NCBI GenBank assembly: GCA_958295935.1
Contig: OY282385.1
Coordinates: 1,488,001 to 1,552,000 of the forward strand
From: an uncultured Dehalococcoidia bacterium
GTDB lineage: Bacteria; Chloroflexota; Dehalococcoidia; Lucifugimonadales; Lucifugimonadaceae
Direction: 5' to 3'
DNA length: 64,000 bases
Below are positions 62,539 to 64,000 of this stretch, in pieces. Below the pieces are notes generated by a model. That model was not told where the DNA came from and made no database searches. It worked only from the letters and a program-made list of their open reading frames with translations. Position 1 is the first letter of the stretch, and every line of letters starts with the position of its first letter. Made by a program: the position numbers and the translations under genes.

Positions 62539-63384
62539 TTACTTTTCGATCGGAGCTCCCACCAGGCTGCCGTACTCCGTCCAGGAACCATCGTAGTTGC
62601 TGACGTTGTCATAGCCCAGCAACTGCGTGAGCGCGAACCAGGTGTGCGCCGACCTCTCGCCGATGCGGCAGTACGTGATCACGTCCGAGCTTCCGTCAAT
62701 GCCCTTCAAGCCGTATATCTCACCGAGTTCCGCAGCAGACTTGAAGGTCCCGTCGTCGTTCACCGCAGTAAGCCAAGGGATGCTCGCCGCGCCAGGAACG
62801 TGGCCGGAACGCTGCGCACCCTCCTGAGGCATGTTCTCAGGCGCTATCACCTCGCCGGAGAACTCCGCAGGCGAGCGAACGTCCACAAGTTGCGTACCCC
62901 CCGAGGCAACCGCCGCCAGAACCTGGTCCCTAAGCGCTCTGGTACTAGCGTCAGCGCTGGGAACCGAGTAACTGACCGCATCCGGGCTGGGAACCTCGTC
63001 GGTCAAGGCCCGTCCTTCTGCCACCCACTTGGCCCGCCCGCCGTTCATCAACTTGGCGTTGCCGTGACCGTACATCCGCAGAAACCAGAACGCCCACGCA
63101 GCAAACCAGTTGTTGTTGTCGCCGTAGAGTACGACCGTGGTGTCGTTAGATATGCCGGATCGACCAAGCACGTCCGCCAACTCTTCGCCGGTAAGGAGCT
63201 CGCGCGTAAGGGTGTTCTGCAGATCCGTCTGCCAGTTCCAGCCCACCGCTCCCTCGACGTGGCCCGACTCATAGGCCGAGGTGTCCACGTCTACCTCGGC
63301 CAGCACGATGCCCGGTTCGCCGAGGCGGTCGGCCACCCATTGCGTGTCCACGAGCGAGTCAGGGTGTGCGTATTCGGTTGTCAT
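62539..63384 (-). CDS. Thiosulfate / 3-mercaptopyruvate sulfurtransferase (two rhodanese domains)
   Basis: 281 residues. N-terminal inactive rhodanese domain (about 5-125, GDNNNWFAAWAFWFLRMYGH) and C-terminal active domain (about 150-275, QLVDVRSPAEF). The catalytic Cys239 lies in ITYCRIGERSAHTWFAL. GGGGGGA 8 nt before the ATG is a good SD. Transfers sulfane sulfur to cyanide or thiols. Same strand as the peroxiredoxin upstream (135 bases apart), so a redox/sulfur operon is possible. TST families end CRxGxR(S/T): here CRIGERS. Confidence 0.92.
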   Translation of the reverse strand: MTTEYAHPDSLVDTQWVADRLGEPGIVLAEVDVDTSAYESGHVEGAVGWNWQTDLQNTLTRELLTGEELADVLGRSGISNDTTVVLYGDNNNWFAAWAFWFLRMYGHGNAKLMNGGRAKWVAEGRALTDEVPSPDAVSYSVPSADASTRALRDQVLAAVASGGTQLVDVRSPAEFSGEVIAPENMPQEGAQRSGHVPGAASIPWLTAVNDDGTFKSAAELGEIYGLKGIDGSSDVITYCRIGERSAHTWFALTQLLGYDNVSNYDGSWTEYGSLVGAPIEK

Positions 63385-63519
63385 GTAGTCGATCCCCCCT
63401 GCCGGCGCCTATCGCGCGCCAAGCCAGTCATCTTGTTTGCGCCCATTATCGCACTAAGCGCGTCAATAGTCATAGCCAGAGTTGCGAGCGGCGGGAAACG
63501 AGGGCCGACAGCCGCCTAG

Positions 63520-63981
63520 CTACAGCCCCTTGGCCGTTTCCAGAAGCGCAACCGGGTCGGGAAACTCCCCAGGCGGATAGGCGCGGGAGTCGCGTATGAC
63601 GCCGCCCCTGTCGATGACGAACGACGCCCGCCCCGCGATCCCCCGCTCGCCGTTGTAGATGCCGTATGCCTTGGCCACCGCCCCCTTTGGGTGAAAGTCC
63701 GCCAGCAGTGGAAAGCCCACTCCTCCCAGAGACTCGGCCCAAGCCTTCTGCACAGGCGCGTTGTCCACGCTTATCTCCAGCAGCCGTATCCCGGCGGCCA
63801 GGTAAGCCTCGTAGTTCGCACGGAACTCACTAACCTGATTGGTTCAGCCACCAGTGAAACTGGCCGGATGAAAGGCCAGCACCACCGGCGCCCCGCGGTA
63901 GTCGGACAGCGACACCGGGGCGCCTTCGTGTGACGTGAGCGTGAAATCCGGGGCTACCGTCCCGGCCTTGAGTGGGGGCAT
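63520..63981 (-). CDS. Probable selenocysteine-containing AhpE-like peroxiredoxin
   Basis: 153 residues with TGA at 63846-63844 read as Sec (Sec46). ATG 63981 is preceded by AGGAGT (SD spaced about 11 nt). Read through, the sequence is an AhpC/TSA peroxiredoxin of the one-Cys AhpE type: [12 protein letters not shown]...[31 protein letters not shown], then [41 protein letters not shown], all in one frame. The PxxxTxxC motif is PASFTGGU, so the stop sits exactly at the peroxidatic residue. A hairpin AGTTC-cgtgc-GAACT lies 21 nt after the TGA, matching the bacterial SECIS model. Alternatives are a sequencing error or nonsense mutation; without Sec the gene gives only 45 residues, and an independent start at 63768 lacks the active site. 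Confidence 0.75.
63813..63827 (-). promoter_or_regulatory. bSECIS-like hairpin following the in-frame TGA
   Basis: Minus-strand AGTTC (63827-63823), loop CGTGC, GAACT (63817-63813): a perfect 5-bp stem with a 5-nt loop whose second base is G, starting 16 nt and looping 21 nt after the TGA. This fits the published bacterial SECIS consensus (16-37 nt spacing, G among the first two loop bases). Confidence 0.55.
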
Positions 63982-64000
63982 ACGCGGGGAAACTCCTGTA

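Noticed and set aside
63520-63768. Peroxiredoxin annotated as an independent 82-residue gene starting at GTG 63768
   Set aside because: It would lack the thioredoxin-fold start and the active site, both of which lie upstream in the same frame separated only by a TGA at the catalytic position.

Overview
The window is about 60% GC bacterial chromosome, densely coded, with frequent GTG and TTG starts, many lipoboxes and no LPS or outer-membrane genes. Two sulfatase-type hydrolases, a luciferase-like flavin monooxygenase, a mandelate-racemase/enolase-family dehydratase, UxuA, an SDR, MFS and FtsX-type permeases recall sugar-acid and organosulfur degrading Chloroflexota (Dehalococcoidia/SAR202-like). 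That placement is inference from gene content; no marker phylogeny could be run.

Layout. 1-8200 holds a CBS-domain CorC-like protein, a palindromic repeat cluster, a collagen-like lipoprotein, rpsO-pnp, and dapB-asd, followed by dapA to 9102 (lysine/diaminopimelate branch). 9600-18450 is mostly translation and nucleotide genes: two tRNA-Ser genes with encoded CCA, pyrG, gatC-gatA, a small lipoprotein, a gamma-carbonic anhydrase, argS, and an AtzG-like small protein coupled to a second amidase. 18500-29650 is catabolic: enolase-family dehydratase, cupin and uxuA in one operon, xylulokinase, a neutral-ceramidase-like enzyme, an AT-richer orphan DNA methyltransferase, a cyanophycinase-like peptidase, an NHL-repeat protein and an MFS transporter. 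30400-41650 is envelope-related: an HtrA lipoprotein, two giant FtsX-type permeases without an ATPase, membrane proteins and a YbhN-type flippase-like protein. 41850-52860 carries a TIM-barrel protein with gamma-glutamyltransferase, a di-heme oxidoreductase, KDG kinase and KDPG aldolase, an amidohydrolase, pstS, a ZnuA-like metal-binding lipoprotein and an SDR. 53000-64000 has two sulfatase-superfamily enzymes flanking an AT-rich J-domain membrane protein, a flavin monooxygenase, twin beta-lactamase-fold hydrolases, a nucleotidyltransferase, a two-domain sulfurtransferase and, at the edge, a peroxiredoxin.

How genes fit together. UxuA (mannonate to KDG), KDG kinase and KDPG aldolase form the lower glucuronate pathway, split over about 27 kb. 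dapB, asd and dapA supply diaminopimelate/lysine. GatC/GatA are two of the three subunits of Asp/Glu-tRNA amidotransferase.

Most notable observations: (1) an AhpE-like peroxiredoxin at 63520-63981 with an in-frame TGA exactly at the peroxidatic cysteine of the PxxxTxxC motif and a bSECIS-like hairpin 21 nt downstream, so a probable selenoprotein; (2) two 15-bp Fur/Zur-type boxes around a TATAAT upstream of a His/Glu-repeat ZnuA; (3) four tandem 11-bp TTAA repeats (Pho-box-like) upstream of pstS; (4) an AtzG-like partner of an amidase; (5) a J-domain protein joined through a membrane helix to a Septum_form-like domain; (6) a sulfatase paralogue whose formylglycine Cys is Thr. No CRISPR array, rRNA, complete insertion sequence or phage was seen.
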